This document shows positions 51,987 through 60,893 of a stretch of DNA of 64,000 nucleotides, piece after piece (position 1 is the stretch's first letter; every line of letters begins with the position of its first letter). Below the pieces are notes generated by a model. That model was given only the letters and a program-made list of their open reading frames with translations, made no database searches and had not been told where the DNA came from. The stretch is from assembly GCA_013178305.1 (NCBI GenBank), contig JABLXB010000001.1:812253-876252 (forward strand), read 5' to 3'. Source of the stretch: Bacillota bacterium (GTDB lineage Bacteria > Bacillota > Sulfobacillia > JABLXB01). Both the position numbers and the translations under genes were made by a program.

Positions 51987-53740
51987 TCCGGCACACCCCC
52001 CCCGCAGGTTCCGCCGGAGACCGGTACCCAGAATTCCACCTCTGTACCCTCACCGACGCGGCTCCTTATGGCGATGTCGCCCCCATGCGCGAGCACGATC
52101 TCGCGAGCGATCGACAGCCCGAGACCGGTCCCACCCAGCTCGCGGGACCGCGCCTTGTCCACCCGGTAAAATCTCTCGAAGATCCGCGGCAGGTCCTCCC
52201 GCGGGATGCCGATCCCGCTGTCGCGTATCACGACATGGACCCCGCCCGCCCGCGCGCATGCGGATACAGTCACTTGCCCGCCGGACGGGGTGAACTCCAC
52301 CGCGTTAGCCAGGATATTGAGCGCTACCTGCTGCATCCTGTCGGAATCGGCCATCACGAGGGGCAGGTTGTCCGGCAAGTCCACCTGCAGCGAAATGCCC
52401 TTCCTGTCGGTCTGAGGCCGGATGAGCGTCACCGCCTCGATGACCGCGTCGCCCAGCGCGATCGGGCGGCGGTCCCAGAGCGTATCGTTCTGATCGAGCG
52501 AGGCGAGCTCCAGGAGGTCGCGGACCAGCCTGTTCATCCTGTCCGTTTCCTTGCTCACCGTCGTGAGGAACTGCCGCGTCAGGGCCGGGTCTTCCACGGC
52601 CCCGTCCGCCAGGGTCTCCACGTAGCTCTTGACGGACGTCAAGGGCGTCCTGAGCTCGTGGGAGACGTTCGCCACGAACTCGCGACGGAGTCTGTCGAGT
52701 CGCTCCGCCTCAGTGACATCCTGCAGCACGATGACGGTACCGGCTCGTTCTCCACCGGCACCGTCGGGGCCCCCGCCCTTGATCGGCGCGTAACGCGCCA
52801 CGAGTGTGCGATCGGCAACCTTAAACCTATCCGCAGAATCCGCAAGCGGCCCGGACAGCGGTTTCCCGATCGATCCGCCCGGGTCCATCCCCAGCATCCG
52901 GCCTGCCGCGGGATTCATGGCCATGATCGCTCCGCACCCGTCGACCGCCACCACTCCGTCGGCCATGTTCGTCAGCATGACCTCGAGTTTGCTTTTCTCG
53001 CCGGATATCTCCGACAGTGTATCGCGCAGCCTGTTTGTAAGGTGATTGAACATGGCCGCCAGCTGGCCTATCTCGTCGTCCGACCTGACCTCGATCGTCT
53101 GCTGGAAGTCGCCCGCAGCCATCCGTCGCGCCTTCGCCGTGATCTCCTCGATCGGCCCGGTTATGGTCTGCGACACGATCAGCCCCAGCACCGCAGTCAC
53201 GCCGAGCGCCAGCAGCGCGGAATAGACCAGTATCGTCCGGATGTCGGCGAGCGTACGGTACGTCCCCTCGAGCGACGCGATCACATACACGAGTCCCGCT
53301 ATGCGCTCCCCGAGACGGATCGGCTCCACGAGGTGCAGCGCGCTGTCACCCGTGGCGGGGGCGATGCCGACAGTCTGGCCGCGTCCACCGGACAACGCCC
53401 TCGAGATCTCTGACTTGTTCAAGGCCCTCTCGAGTTCCTTCGGGTTGTCCCCGGACGAACCGATGAGCGTGCCGTTCGGGCCCAGCACGACGATGTCAAA
53501 CCTGCTCTGCCGCCCGAACTCCTGGACCAGCTGGCTGATCCGCGACCTGTCGGGATCACCCGCCATGTACCTCTCGAGGAACCCGGCGACCAGCTGGGCC
53601 TGGGACACGACGGTGGTGGTGTAGCTGGAGATGTAATACTTCTCGAGCGCCTGGATGAGGTAGACGCCCGTGAGCTCCATTGCGACCAGGATGAGGAGGA
53701 GATATATGATGATAAGCCGCCAGCGGATGCTGCGTCCCAC
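51983..53740 (-). CDS. walK: WalK-like sensor histidine kinase
   Basis: The essential cell-wall sensor kinase, 585 residues. Two membrane helices (about 10-30 and 180-205) flank an extracellular PAS-like domain. HAMP (TGPIEEITAKARRMAAGDFQ), a cytoplasmic PAS, HisKA with the phospho-acceptor His in FVANVSHELRTPLTSVKS, and HATPase_c (NILANAVEFTP, DSGIGIPREDL, GTGLGLSIARE) follow in order. It overlaps yycH by four bases and lies 27 bases after walR. Confidence 0.94.
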   Translation of the reverse strand: MGRSIRWRLIIIYLLLILVAMELTGVYLIQALEKYYISSYTTTVVSQAQLVAGFLERYMAGDPDRSRISQLVQEFGRQSRFDIVVLGPNGTLIGSSGDNPKELERALNKSEISRALSGGRGQTVGIAPATGDSALHLVEPIRLGERIAGLVYVIASLEGTYRTLADIRTILVYSALLALGVTAVLGLIVSQTITGPIEEITAKARRMAAGDFQQTIEVRSDDEIGQLAAMFNHLTNRLRDTLSEISGEKSKLEVMLTNMADGVVAVDGCGAIMAMNPAAGRMLGMDPGGSIGKPLSGPLADSADRFKVADRTLVARYAPIKGGGPDGAGGERAGTVIVLQDVTEAERLDRLRREFVANVSHELRTPLTSVKSYVETLADGAVEDPALTRQFLTTVSKETDRMNRLVRDLLELASLDQNDTLWDRRPIALGDAVIEAVTLIRPQTDRKGISLQVDLPDNLPLVMADSDRMQQVALNILANAVEFTPSGGQVTVSACARAGGVHVVIRDSGIGIPREDLPRIFERFYRVDKARSRELGGTGLGLSIAREIVLAHGGDIAIRSRVGEGTEVEFWVPVSGGTCGGGVPE

Positions 53741-53767
53741 TCGGCCGCCTCCGTTCCAGTGCGGGTT

Positions 53768-54481
53768 TCAGGCGCCCGTTCGCTCTGCCTGCGGTGGAGC
53801 GAACGAGTAGCCGACCCCCCTCCTGGTGGTGATGAGCGCGGGGTTCCCGGGGTCCTGCTCGATCTTCTCCCTGAGTCGCCGTACCGTGACGTCGACCGTC
53901 CTGGTGTCCCCGAAGTACTCGTAACCCCACACCTCGTCGAGGAGCACCCGCCGGGTGAACACCTTGCCCGGGTTTGACGCCAGGAACCTCAGCAGCTCGA
54001 ACTCCTTGAACGTGAGGGGGACTCTCGCGCCGCCCCTCGTGACTTCGTATGTATCGAGGTCGATCACCAGGTCGCCGGCCTGGATCTGCGTTTCGCCGCC
54101 CGCGGCGGGCTGCGCTCGCCTGAACAACGCCTTGACCCTCGCGACGAGCTCCCGCATCCCGAACGGCTTGGTTACGTAATCGTCGGCCCCCAGCTCGAGC
54201 CCCACAACCTTGTCGATCTCCTGTTCCTTCGCCGTAAGGAAGATGATTGGGACCCTCGACTTCTGCCTGATGATGCGGCACACCTCGAGGCCGTCCATCT
54301 TCGGCAGCATTATGTCGAGGATGATGAGGTCGGGCGGCTCCTTCTCCGCGAGATCCACGGCCGCCTGGCCGTCGTACGCGACGAGTACCTCGAAGCCTTC
54401 TCTCTCCAGGTTGAACTTGATTATGCCGGCTATGGGCTTCTCGTCATCGACGACCAGGATCTTCTGCGCCAACGATTTCAC
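53768..54481 (-). CDS. walR: WalR-like response regulator
   Basis: An OmpR/PhoB-family regulator of 237 residues. The receiver has D12/D13 and the phosphorylation site D56 ([14 protein letters not shown]), K in FLTAKEQ, then a winged helix with [20 protein letters not shown] and [11 protein letters not shown]. It controls cell-wall hydrolase genes in relatives; the M23 genes nearby are plausible targets. Its start overlaps the upstream peptidase stop by four bases. Confidence 0.95.
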   Translation of the reverse strand: MKSLAQKILVVDDEKPIAGIIKFNLEREGFEVLVAYDGQAAVDLAEKEPPDLIILDIMLPKMDGLEVCRIIRQKSRVPIIFLTAKEQEIDKVVGLELGADDYVTKPFGMRELVARVKALFRRAQPAAGGETQIQAGDLVIDLDTYEVTRGGARVPLTFKEFELLRFLASNPGKVFTRRVLLDEVWGYEYFGDTRTVDVTVRRLREKIEQDPGNPALITTRRGVGYSFAPPQAERTGA

Positions 54482-55419
54482 CTCTGCGGGCGTTCTTTCA
54501 ACAATGGAGAGGCCTTATCCTGCGTTATCGCCTGCGCACTCGCGGTCGCCGCCGCGAGGTCCACCGCCTGTTCGAAGCCGTACCCGCTCCTCAGGAACGT
54601 CGCCAGCCGCCCGAGGCCGCCGGCGCCAAGCCTGTCGAGTACCACCCGGCTGAGATCCATCGAGCCGCGGTAGGCGGCGCCGAGCGTCTCCTCGCTGCGG
54701 AATGCCCGCTCAACCGCGATCACGGACACCGCGGGATCACCGGTACTCACGGTGTTCACCCAGGAGTAGCCGGTAGTCTCGTATTCGCGTATCTGCGCGA
54801 TACCCTCCGAGAACCACAGCGGATAATTCCCGCCGGCAGCGTAGTCCAGCGCGAGGTGGGTGAGTTCATGGTTGAGCGGGTTGTACCGGCGGAACAGCTC
54901 GAGTGGTTGGCCTTCCCCGAACATGTCTCCCCACGCCGCCGGTGAGACTACCCCGACCACGCCCGCCCAGTACACGCCCACCGACCTCTCGGACCCTGAC
55001 CCCGGGATGAGTTCCGCCATCGCTTCGAACGACGGGAGCAGCGCCACGTGCACCTCGCGGGGCAGGCTGCGGCCGTCATACGCGTCGGAGACCGACGTGT
55101 ACGTGTCAGCCGCGTATCGCGCCACGGCGGGGGCAATCCCGGCATCACCCGGGGTGAAATGCAGAACGACGTTCCCCGTTCGCGTGACGAGCCACGTATC
55201 GAGGGTTCGCAGCGTGCGGGCTTTCTGCCACTCGCGTGCCGCGCAGTAAACCCGCGAACGCGCCAGCCTGAAGAGGTGCGGCACTCCCAGCCGCACTTCC
55301 AGCCGCGCGCCGGCGATGGACAGCAGAAGCACCGCCACTAAAGCGGCCGCCGCCAGGCGTAGTATAGAGGTAATGTCGCGGGTGTGTCTTATGGCCTCAC
55401 GCAGGGCATTCATACCCAC
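54478..55419 (-). CDS. Membrane-anchored gluzincin-like metallopeptidase (peptidase MA family)
   Basis: A 313-residue protein with one N-terminal helix ([19 protein letters not shown]) and an extracellular domain with the zinc motif HELTH in [14 protein letters not shown]; a downstream Glu lies in LWFSEGIAQ, as in peptidase_MA proteins. Substrates of this family are unknown. It is the first gene of the Wal operon and overlaps walR, so it may process envelope proteins or the Wal sensor complex. GTG at 55419, with an alternative ATG two codons later. Confidence 0.75.
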   Translation of the reverse strand: MGMNALREAIRHTRDITSILRLAAAALVAVLLLSIAGARLEVRLGVPHLFRLARSRVYCAAREWQKARTLRTLDTWLVTRTGNVVLHFTPGDAGIAPAVARYAADTYTSVSDAYDGRSLPREVHVALLPSFEAMAELIPGSGSERSVGVYWAGVVGVVSPAAWGDMFGEGQPLELFRRYNPLNHELTHLALDYAAGGNYPLWFSEGIAQIREYETTGYSWVNTVSTGDPAVSVIAVERAFRSEETLGAAYRGSMDLSRVVLDRLGAGGLGRLATFLRSGYGFEQAVDLAAATASAQAITQDKASPLLKERPQR

Positions 55420-55433
55420 GGTTTCGACATGTT

Positions 55434-55463
55434 AACATAACTGTCCTGCGGATGTGTGGTGAA
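55434..55463 (-). promoter_or_regulatory. Possible promoter of the Wal operon
   Basis: On the minus strand TTCACC, 18 bases, TATGTT, just after the terminator of the upstream gene and about 15 bases before the start codon. The leader would be very short. Weak. Confidence 0.35.
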
Positions 55464-55471
55464 ACCAGCTC

Positions 55472-55499
55472 AAAAAAAATGTGGCGCTCTCGCGCCACA
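55472..55499 (-). terminator. Rho-independent terminator of the LysM-G5-M23 gene
   Basis: The minus strand forms TGTGGCGC, GAGA loop, GCGCCACA, then eight T residues. This is the clearest intrinsic terminator in the window. It separates the M23 gene from the Wal operon. Confidence 0.92.
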
Positions 55500-55613
55500 A
55501 ACACCTATATTTAAGAGGGGGTCATGAAAGGTTAGCCTTTCGCCTCGATTAGAATATAAAGCTCGCATGTTACAGCAGGATTACAGGGAGTTAAAAAGCC
55601 TGTTACTGAGGCC

Positions 55614-56993
55614 CTAGGAGCCGGACGGCGGGTACATCTTCAGTGGATCGGTAGGCGAACCATTCAGGCGGATTTCGAAGTGTAAGTGCGGGCCGGTGCT
55701 CCTGCCGGTGTTCCCGACGTTACCGATAACCTGGCCACGCTTTACGACCTCGCCCTGCTTGACGAGTATCTTCGACAGGTGCCCGTATACCGTGACGGCC
55801 TTCCCTTCGCCGTGGTCGAGCCTCACCACGTTGCCGTAGTAGGGCAACCGCCCTGCGAATGCGACCATGCCGCTGTCGGCGGCCATGACCGGCGTCCCCA
55901 CCGGGGCGGCGATGTCCAGCCCGTGGTGGAAGCCACCACGCCGGGATCCGTACCTTGACGTGATGGAACCCTGCGCGGGCCACGCGAAGCTGCCGGTGCC
56001 CAGGTTGGGGATCAACTTCGACCCCTGCACCATGTACTGAGTCTGGGGTTCCGACAGGAGATTTTCCGAGACAATGCGCCGGGCCACCTCGCGCCCGTCC
56101 TTGCGGCTGATTTCCAGCACGACCTGCTTGCAGCCGGCGACGCCGCGGCGTGTTATCGCCTGCTCCCACGGCCACTTCGAGTCATCATACTCGACGTCGA
56201 CCTCGAACGGGATCGCTATTTCCTGGGTCACAGTCTCGACAGTGACGACATTGACATAAGGCTCGGGCACGATGAGGTTGAGCGTCTGGCCTATCTTGAG
56301 CCTGTCTCCGGCGAGCTGCGGGTTCGCTTTCCTCACCTGCTCGACCGTCATGCCGTTTGCGTTTGCGATAGTCCAGAGGCTATCACCCTTCTGGACGACG
56401 TGCAGCTGGACGCGGTCGGTCCCACGGAGGAGGATCTGCTTAGCCTCGTCGGGTTCCTTGAGGGTTTCGGCGGGGACGCGCTTCTCGACGATTTCAACCT
56501 GCTGCAGCACGCGGGCCTGCTCTACTTTCGAGCTGGTGCCTTTACGCGAGGCCTCGCCGGCGTACGCCTGGCTGACTTCCTCCATGGTAAACTCCGCGGC
56601 GGAGCGATCGCGCAGCGCGACGACGTCTTTGCCTTCGACCTGGATGACGTACGCGGTGGCCGAGAACTGGAGCGTCTTCTGGAGAACCTCGGTCAATGCC
56701 TCGGGTGTGAGCGGCTCCGCGCCATTCGCCCCGTTGTCCTCGCGCTTTGCGGGGACACAGTCGACCTTGCTCATCACTTCGATGTCCGCGGGCCACACGT
56801 TCCTGGCCTCGGTTAATATGGCTTCGACGGATCTGGTGACTTCAGCGGGGTCCTTCACGGTCCCGATCCGATGGCCGTCTATGCTGACCACGTACACGGA
56901 TGCGCGGGCGAGAGAACGAGCGCCCAGGCCCATGCCTGCGACGAGCAGCACGCCCACCAGGCACGCGGCCGACAGAGTCCACCGGCGCTTCAT
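55614..56993 (-). CDS. LysM-G5-M23 cell-wall endopeptidase
   Basis: An exported peptidoglycan hydrolase of about 459 residues. A signal/anchor helix (AACLVGVLLVAGMGLGA) precedes a conserved extracellular region, a LysM motif (VVQKGDSLWTIANANGMTVE), a G5 domain (TQEIAIPFEVDVEYDDS) and a C-terminal M23 domain with HHGLDIAAP, and HLHFE in GPHLHFEIRLNG. The ATG at 56993 has GGGGGTGG upstream and lies after a possible promoter; an ATG nine codons earlier (57020) is possible. A good terminator follows. Such genes are typical WalR targets. Confidence 0.88.
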   Translation of the reverse strand: MKRRWTLSAACLVGVLLVAGMGLGARSLARASVYVVSIDGHRIGTVKDPAEVTRSVEAILTEARNVWPADIEVMSKVDCVPAKREDNGANGAEPLTPEALTEVLQKTLQFSATAYVIQVEGKDVVALRDRSAAEFTMEEVSQAYAGEASRKGTSSKVEQARVLQQVEIVEKRVPAETLKEPDEAKQILLRGTDRVQLHVVQKGDSLWTIANANGMTVEQVRKANPQLAGDRLKIGQTLNLIVPEPYVNVVTVETVTQEIAIPFEVDVEYDDSKWPWEQAITRRGVAGCKQVVLEISRKDGREVARRIVSENLLSEPQTQYMVQGSKLIPNLGTGSFAWPAQGSITSRYGSRRGGFHHGLDIAAPVGTPVMAADSGMVAFAGRLPYYGNVVRLDHGEGKAVTVYGHLSKILVKQGEVVKRGQVIGNVGNTGRSTGPHLHFEIRLNGSPTDPLKMYPPSGS

Positions 56994-57020
56994 CCCCAGA
57001 CGCCACCCCCAAGAAGCCAT

Positions 57021-57049
57021 AGCATACAGTAGTTTCGACCCTTGGCCAA
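57021..57049 (-). promoter_or_regulatory. Possible promoter of the LysM-G5-M23 gene
   Basis: TTGGCC, 17 bases, TATGCT on the minus strand. If used, the ATG at 57020 could not be the start codon, which favours the ATG at 56993. The -35 is weak. Confidence 0.33.
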
Positions 57050-57141
57050 ATCTTCCTTTCGAACCATCGAAGGAATATTATTCCGAACATTCCTGCATAT
57101 ATGTATATGTAAACAGCCGCGGGGATGACCCTTGCGCTGGT

Positions 57142-57164
57142 CCCAGCGCTGGGCCGGCGCTGGG
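57142..57164 (-). terminator. Hairpin after the SCIFF maturase gene
   Basis: CCCAGCGC and GCGCTGGG arms with a seven-base loop lie just beyond the maturase stop. No U run; a probable but weak 3' end. Confidence 0.35.
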
Positions 57165-57184
57165 TCGCCACTGACCTGGCCAGG

Positions 57185-58702
57185 CTAGGCCCGGCCCTGC
57201 ACCCGGCCCCGGGCAAGCATGGCGCGGGTGTAGATAGCGCACTCGATGCGTTTCTTCTGGAGCTCGCAGCCTATATCATACGGTTCGTCTATACTCCCGC
57301 TCATGAGGTGAGCGTTGGCGTGGCACCCGCCCCCACAGGCATACCGCGCCCAGCATTGACGGCACTTCGGCTTGGTTGCCACGCCGGCGGCGCCGAACCG
57401 CTCACGCAGTGAGGGCCGCGTTACCCCATCCCAGACATCACCCATGGCGAACCCGTCGCGGCCGATGAACTGGTGGCAGGGGTAAAGCAACCCACCGGGG
57501 CTTACCGCAAGGTAATCCCGTCCCGCGCCGCAACCGGACATGCGCCTGGCAGCGCACGGTCCTCCGCGCAGGTCGATCTCGAAGTGAAAGAACCGGAACG
57601 GGCGCCCGGACCCGGCGCGCCGCACGTACTCCAGAGCCAGCCGTTCGTACTCGCGGCTCAGCACGGGCAGGTCGGACGCGGTGATGGCGCACGGGTGACC
57701 TCCGGAGCACACCACCGGTTCCATGGAGATGCAGTCGAAACCGAGGTCGAGCAGGTAAATCACGTCGTCTACGAACCGGAGGTTCCTGTGGGTATAAGTG
57801 CCCCTGACGTACAGGTACGGGTCGTTGGAGTGGGATCGCGAGGCCCGCGGGGTCCCCGCCGCGCCCGGCGTTCTTGACGATGCGAGAAGGCGAGCCCCCC
57901 GGAGCGCGTCGCCGTAACTCGATCCACCCGAAGCGAGCGTCCGCACGCCGTCGTGCACCTCGGGTCTCCCGTCGATGCTCACGACCATGTTGACTTCCGA
58001 GTCATTGAGATAATCGCAGATCTCCGGCGTGAGAAGTGTGGCGTTGGTGGTAAGCGTCAGTCCCACCTTCACGCCCTCACCGCGGCCCTTCTCGCGGGCG
58101 TACGCGATGGTGTCGCCGGCGACCTCCCAGTTTAGAAGGGGTTCGCCCCCGAAGAAGTCTATGTCGACACTCTCGCGCCGGCCCCTGTTCTCGAAAAGGA
58201 AGTCCACCGCGCGCCGTGCGACCTCGCGGGGCATCATGCCTCCCGGCGCATGCCGGTGTGCTCCGGCCGGGGGCGCGTTCCCCGCGCCAGGCGTGGCGTA
58301 CGCGGCCCCCGAAGCAAAACAGTACTCGCAGCGCATGTTGCAGAGGTCCGTGACATACAGGCACAGCGCCTTTATGCCGGACGGGCGCGCCTTCTCAGAA
58401 CCTGGTATATGGCCGAGGTCCCGGCCAGCGCAGCCATCCATTTCGAGGGGATCCCGCGACAGGAAGAAGCCCTCCTTCACCAGGTCCGCGACCTCATCAC
58501 ACGCGGATGCGCACGCCGCGGCCCCGTGGAGGCGGGTGATGTCCCCCGGCACGCGCATGCCGTTTACGGCGAATGGCAGGACGTCCCACGCAACTTCGTC
58601 CAGCAAAGCAACAGCGCCGCTCGCCACATCCAGCACAAGCGGCGCCCCGGCTACCCTGAACCTGTGTATCAGGCTCTCAAGCCGCGAATTCAGTTCCTGC
58701 AA
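57185..58702 (-). CDS. Radical SAM/SPASM thioether maturase of the SCIFF peptide
   Basis: Forms a Cys-to-Thr thioether cross-link in the SCIFF peptide encoded just upstream. The N-terminal peptide-binding region (LIHRFRVAGAPLVLDVASGA) is followed by the radical-SAM motif YVTDLCNMRCEYCF, FFGGEPLLNWEV, and SPASM-type Cys clusters (GGLLYPCHQF, CRQCWARYACGGGCHA) for auxiliary clusters. I place the start at the TTG at 58702, just inside the end of the peptide gene, with GGTGGG upstream; the longer frame reads through the peptide gene. Length about 505 residues. The SCIFF pair is near-universal in Clostridia, role unknown. Confidence 0.9.
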   Translation of the reverse strand: MQELNSRLESLIHRFRVAGAPLVLDVASGAVALLDEVAWDVLPFAVNGMRVPGDITRLHGAAACASACDEVADLVKEGFFLSRDPLEMDGCAGRDLGHIPGSEKARPSGIKALCLYVTDLCNMRCEYCFASGAAYATPGAGNAPPAGAHRHAPGGMMPREVARRAVDFLFENRGRRESVDIDFFGGEPLLNWEVAGDTIAYAREKGRGEGVKVGLTLTTNATLLTPEICDYLNDSEVNMVVSIDGRPEVHDGVRTLASGGSSYGDALRGARLLASSRTPGAAGTPRASRSHSNDPYLYVRGTYTHRNLRFVDDVIYLLDLGFDCISMEPVVCSGGHPCAITASDLPVLSREYERLALEYVRRAGSGRPFRFFHFEIDLRGGPCAARRMSGCGAGRDYLAVSPGGLLYPCHQFIGRDGFAMGDVWDGVTRPSLRERFGAAGVATKPKCRQCWARYACGGGCHANAHLMSGSIDEPYDIGCELQKKRIECAIYTRAMLARGRVQGRA

Positions 58703-58839
58703 CTCTGGTTGCCCACCGTGCAAGAGGTCTTGCATGCCGACTGGCAGGAGCTCTGGCACTCGCCGCACCCCGTGCCTTCACCGGTCTTCAGGTTGGGCTC
58801 CGCAATGATCTCGATGTGCTTGAGGTCCCTGGTTTTCAC
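58690..58839 (-). CDS. SCIFF ribosomal peptide precursor
   Basis: A 49-residue peptide with six Cys at positions 25, 28, 32, 36, 40 and 47. The C-terminal core CQSSCQSACKTSCTVGNQSC is nearly identical to the SCIFF consensus (six cysteines in forty-five residues). The N-terminal KTRDLKHIEII acts as the leader region. GTG start with GGGGAGGAAG upstream; the stop overlaps the maturase gene start. Confidence 0.93.
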   Translation of the reverse strand: MKTRDLKHIEIIAEPNLKTGEGTGCGECQSSCQSACKTSCTVGNQSCRN

Positions 58840-59157
58840 AACGCTTCCTCCCCGGGCCAGTTTCGCCTAGATTATACTATGCCGTTCTCCTTTTCATAGA
58901 CAAATCCTCCACTGGAGCCGTCCGAAAGGTTCCTATCGCGTCAAGGGGAGAGGCGTTTCATTCTCGCTAGATGCCGGCAAAGCCGGGCGCTGGCAAGTCG
59001 GCCCTGCCCGCGCATAGAATGTGGCGGAGCCCGTCGCACTCTTCCAGTCACTTCCTTCGCGCCCTGCACCTGGCACGGCACGCCCGGCCAGCCGTTTTGA
59101 CTACGTTCTTCTTCTCCTGGTTACTATACCAAACGAGTTGTCCAGGGGGGTACGCAA
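58840..59157. other. Divergent intergenic region with candidate promoters
   Basis: No gene is supported. On the minus strand TATAAT (58871-58876) is a good -10 for the SCIFF gene, without a clear -35. On the plus strand TTGACT (59097), 19 bases, TACTAT (59122) is a weak candidate for the M23 gene. Confidence 0.4.
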
Positions 59158-59916
59158 GTGAGGTCAAACGGAAACACCGCTCTCGGGGTGCCTGTGCTGC
59201 CGGCGATGATGTGCTGCATTCTCATCGCGGCGTGCGCGGGCTTCGGTATGGGGGTGGCGATTTCGGCGATGCCCGGTCCGGCCTACCACGCCGGGGCGTC
59301 GGCGGACGCCGGCGAACCCTTGGACGCCGGAGCCCCCGCGGACTCCGGAGCACCGGCAAACCCCGGCGGGGGGGCGACACCGGCGCTCCTCGCCGGCACA
59401 GGCGCGCAGGAGCCGCCACCGTTGGAGCCACGCCTCGAGTCACGGATTGCGAATGAGGGTAGCGAGGGCGTGGCGGGCGCCCAGCTGGTACATAAGGCGG
59501 GCGGCAAGGAGGCCGCGTGGAACCCGTTCACCGCGCCCATCAGTCTGGCGATCCCCGTGGCAGGCGCGATCAGCTCGGAGTACGGTTTCAGGTGGGGCAG
59601 GTTACACGAGGGGATCGACATAGCCAGTTCGTATGGCCACCCCGTCAGGGCGGCGGCGGCGGGGGTAGTCCGCTACGCCGGGTACCGCGGGACGTACGGG
59701 AAACTCGTGGTTCTGAGGCATGAGCAGAACACCGAGACGTATTACGGCCACCTGTCGCAGATAATGGTCAAGGCCGGCCAGAAGGTTGAAAAGGGATCGG
59801 TAATCGGGCGCGTGGGCAGCACGGGCCTCAGTACGGGTCCGCACCTTCACTTCGAGGTGCGCGTTCGCGGCCGGCCGCTGGACCCGTCGTACGTTCTCGG
59901 TATAAACCTCACCTGA
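59158..59916 (+). CDS. M23-family peptidase (exported)
   Basis: A 252-residue protein with an N-terminal helix (PAMMCCILIAACAGFGMGVA), an Ala/Gly/Pro-rich linker (about 45-90) and a C-terminal M23 domain: EYGFRWGRLHEGIDIAS, YYGHLSQIMVKAG and GPHLHFEVRVRG keep the zinc ligands (H and D of HEGID, H of HLHF). Probably a cell-wall or sporulation-type endopeptidase. GTG start with GGGGGG upstream. Its end overlaps the convergent deacetylase gene by eight bases. Confidence 0.88.
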   Translation: MRSNGNTALGVPVLPAMMCCILIAACAGFGMGVAISAMPGPAYHAGASADAGEPLDAGAPADSGAPANPGGGATPALLAGTGAQEPPPLEPRLESRIANEGSEGVAGAQLVHKAGGKEAAWNPFTAPISLAIPVAGAISSEYGFRWGRLHEGIDIASSYGHPVRAAAAGVVRYAGYRGTYGKLVVLRHEQNTETYYGHLSQIMVKAGQKVEKGSVIGRVGSTGLSTGPHLHFEVRVRGRPLDPSYVLGINLT

Positions 59917-60757
59917 CCGGGAACATCTCCGTGAGGGTAACGAAACGATATCCTTTCGCGCGAAGCTGGTCTATTATTACCGGCAGCGCCTGCACGGTGC
60001 CGGACAGGTCCTCCCCCGGTCCGCCGGCCGAGTGCATGAGTATCACCGACCCGTTGGCCACCAGCGGCACGACGTTGTCTATCACCTGCTGTGAGTTCAG
60101 GCCCCTCCAGTCGAGGGAATCGACGCTCCACAGGTACAGGCGGTAGCCTGAGTTGGCCAGGGATTCCACCGACGACACGTGGACCGCGCCGTACGGCGGC
60201 CGGAACATGTCTGTCCGCCTGACTCCGAACCGGCGCAATGCCTCGCCGGCGCTCGCGATCTCGCTGCTGATCTCGTCGGCGGTGAATCGCATCACATTGG
60301 GATGGTTGTAGGTGTGGTTGCCCACCGCGTGGCCTTCCGCGATTATCCTCCCAACCACTGCGGGCGCCTCCGACAGGCGCTTTCCTATGAGGAAGAACGT
60401 GGCTCGCACGCCCTTCTGCGCGAGGGCGTCCAGTATCTGCGGGGTGAACTGGGTGTCCGGGCCATCATCGAACGTCAGAGCCACGAGGTTCTGCTTCACG
60501 TCTCCCTGTCGCAACACCCGATCGGGGTATATCCTGGCGAGGTCGAATTCACCGAGCACCCGGTTATCCCGCTCGTGGCCCCCGGCCAGTGGTGATACTC
60601 CCACCTGAGGCGACCCCGAAGGCGGCAGGCCGGCCGGCGGATTTATGCGGGGCGTGCCCGGCAATCCCGGTATCGCCGGCCTCGACAGGGCGAAATAGGC
60701 GAGCAGGCCCACCAGCGCCGCAAGTATGATCGCCCGAAGGCTGTTGCTCCTGATCAT
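59909..60757 (-). CDS. Polysaccharide deacetylase (NodB domain), membrane-anchored
   Basis: A 282-residue CE4 enzyme. An N-terminal helix (SLRAIILAALVGLLAYFALS) and Pro-rich linker precede the NodB domain with TFDDGPD, the metal motif HTYNHPN, RPPYGA, LWSVDSLDW and ILMHS. It removes acetyl groups from peptidoglycan or a related glycan. I use the ATG at 60757 with GAGAGGAAGG upstream; the longer frame lacks a plausible N-terminus. Divergent from the SpoVB-like gene. Confidence 0.9.
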   Translation of the reverse strand: MIRSNSLRAIILAALVGLLAYFALSRPAIPGLPGTPRINPPAGLPPSGSPQVGVSPLAGGHERDNRVLGEFDLARIYPDRVLRQGDVKQNLVALTFDDGPDTQFTPQILDALAQKGVRATFFLIGKRLSEAPAVVGRIIAEGHAVGNHTYNHPNVMRFTADEISSEIASAGEALRRFGVRRTDMFRPPYGAVHVSSVESLANSGYRLYLWSVDSLDWRGLNSQQVIDNVVPLVANGSVILMHSAGGPGEDLSGTVQALPVIIDQLRAKGYRFVTLTEMFPVR

Positions 60758-60893
60758 GGCATCCTTCCTCTCACGCCCTCTGTTTACAGCTATTCTCGCC
60801 TCGGAAACCCCACTGTATTCCTGCGGGATGCCCGGCGTGAGCGGCGCATAGCATCGTGTCAGCCGGTCGAACGGGAGGTTGCCGGCAGGGCGT

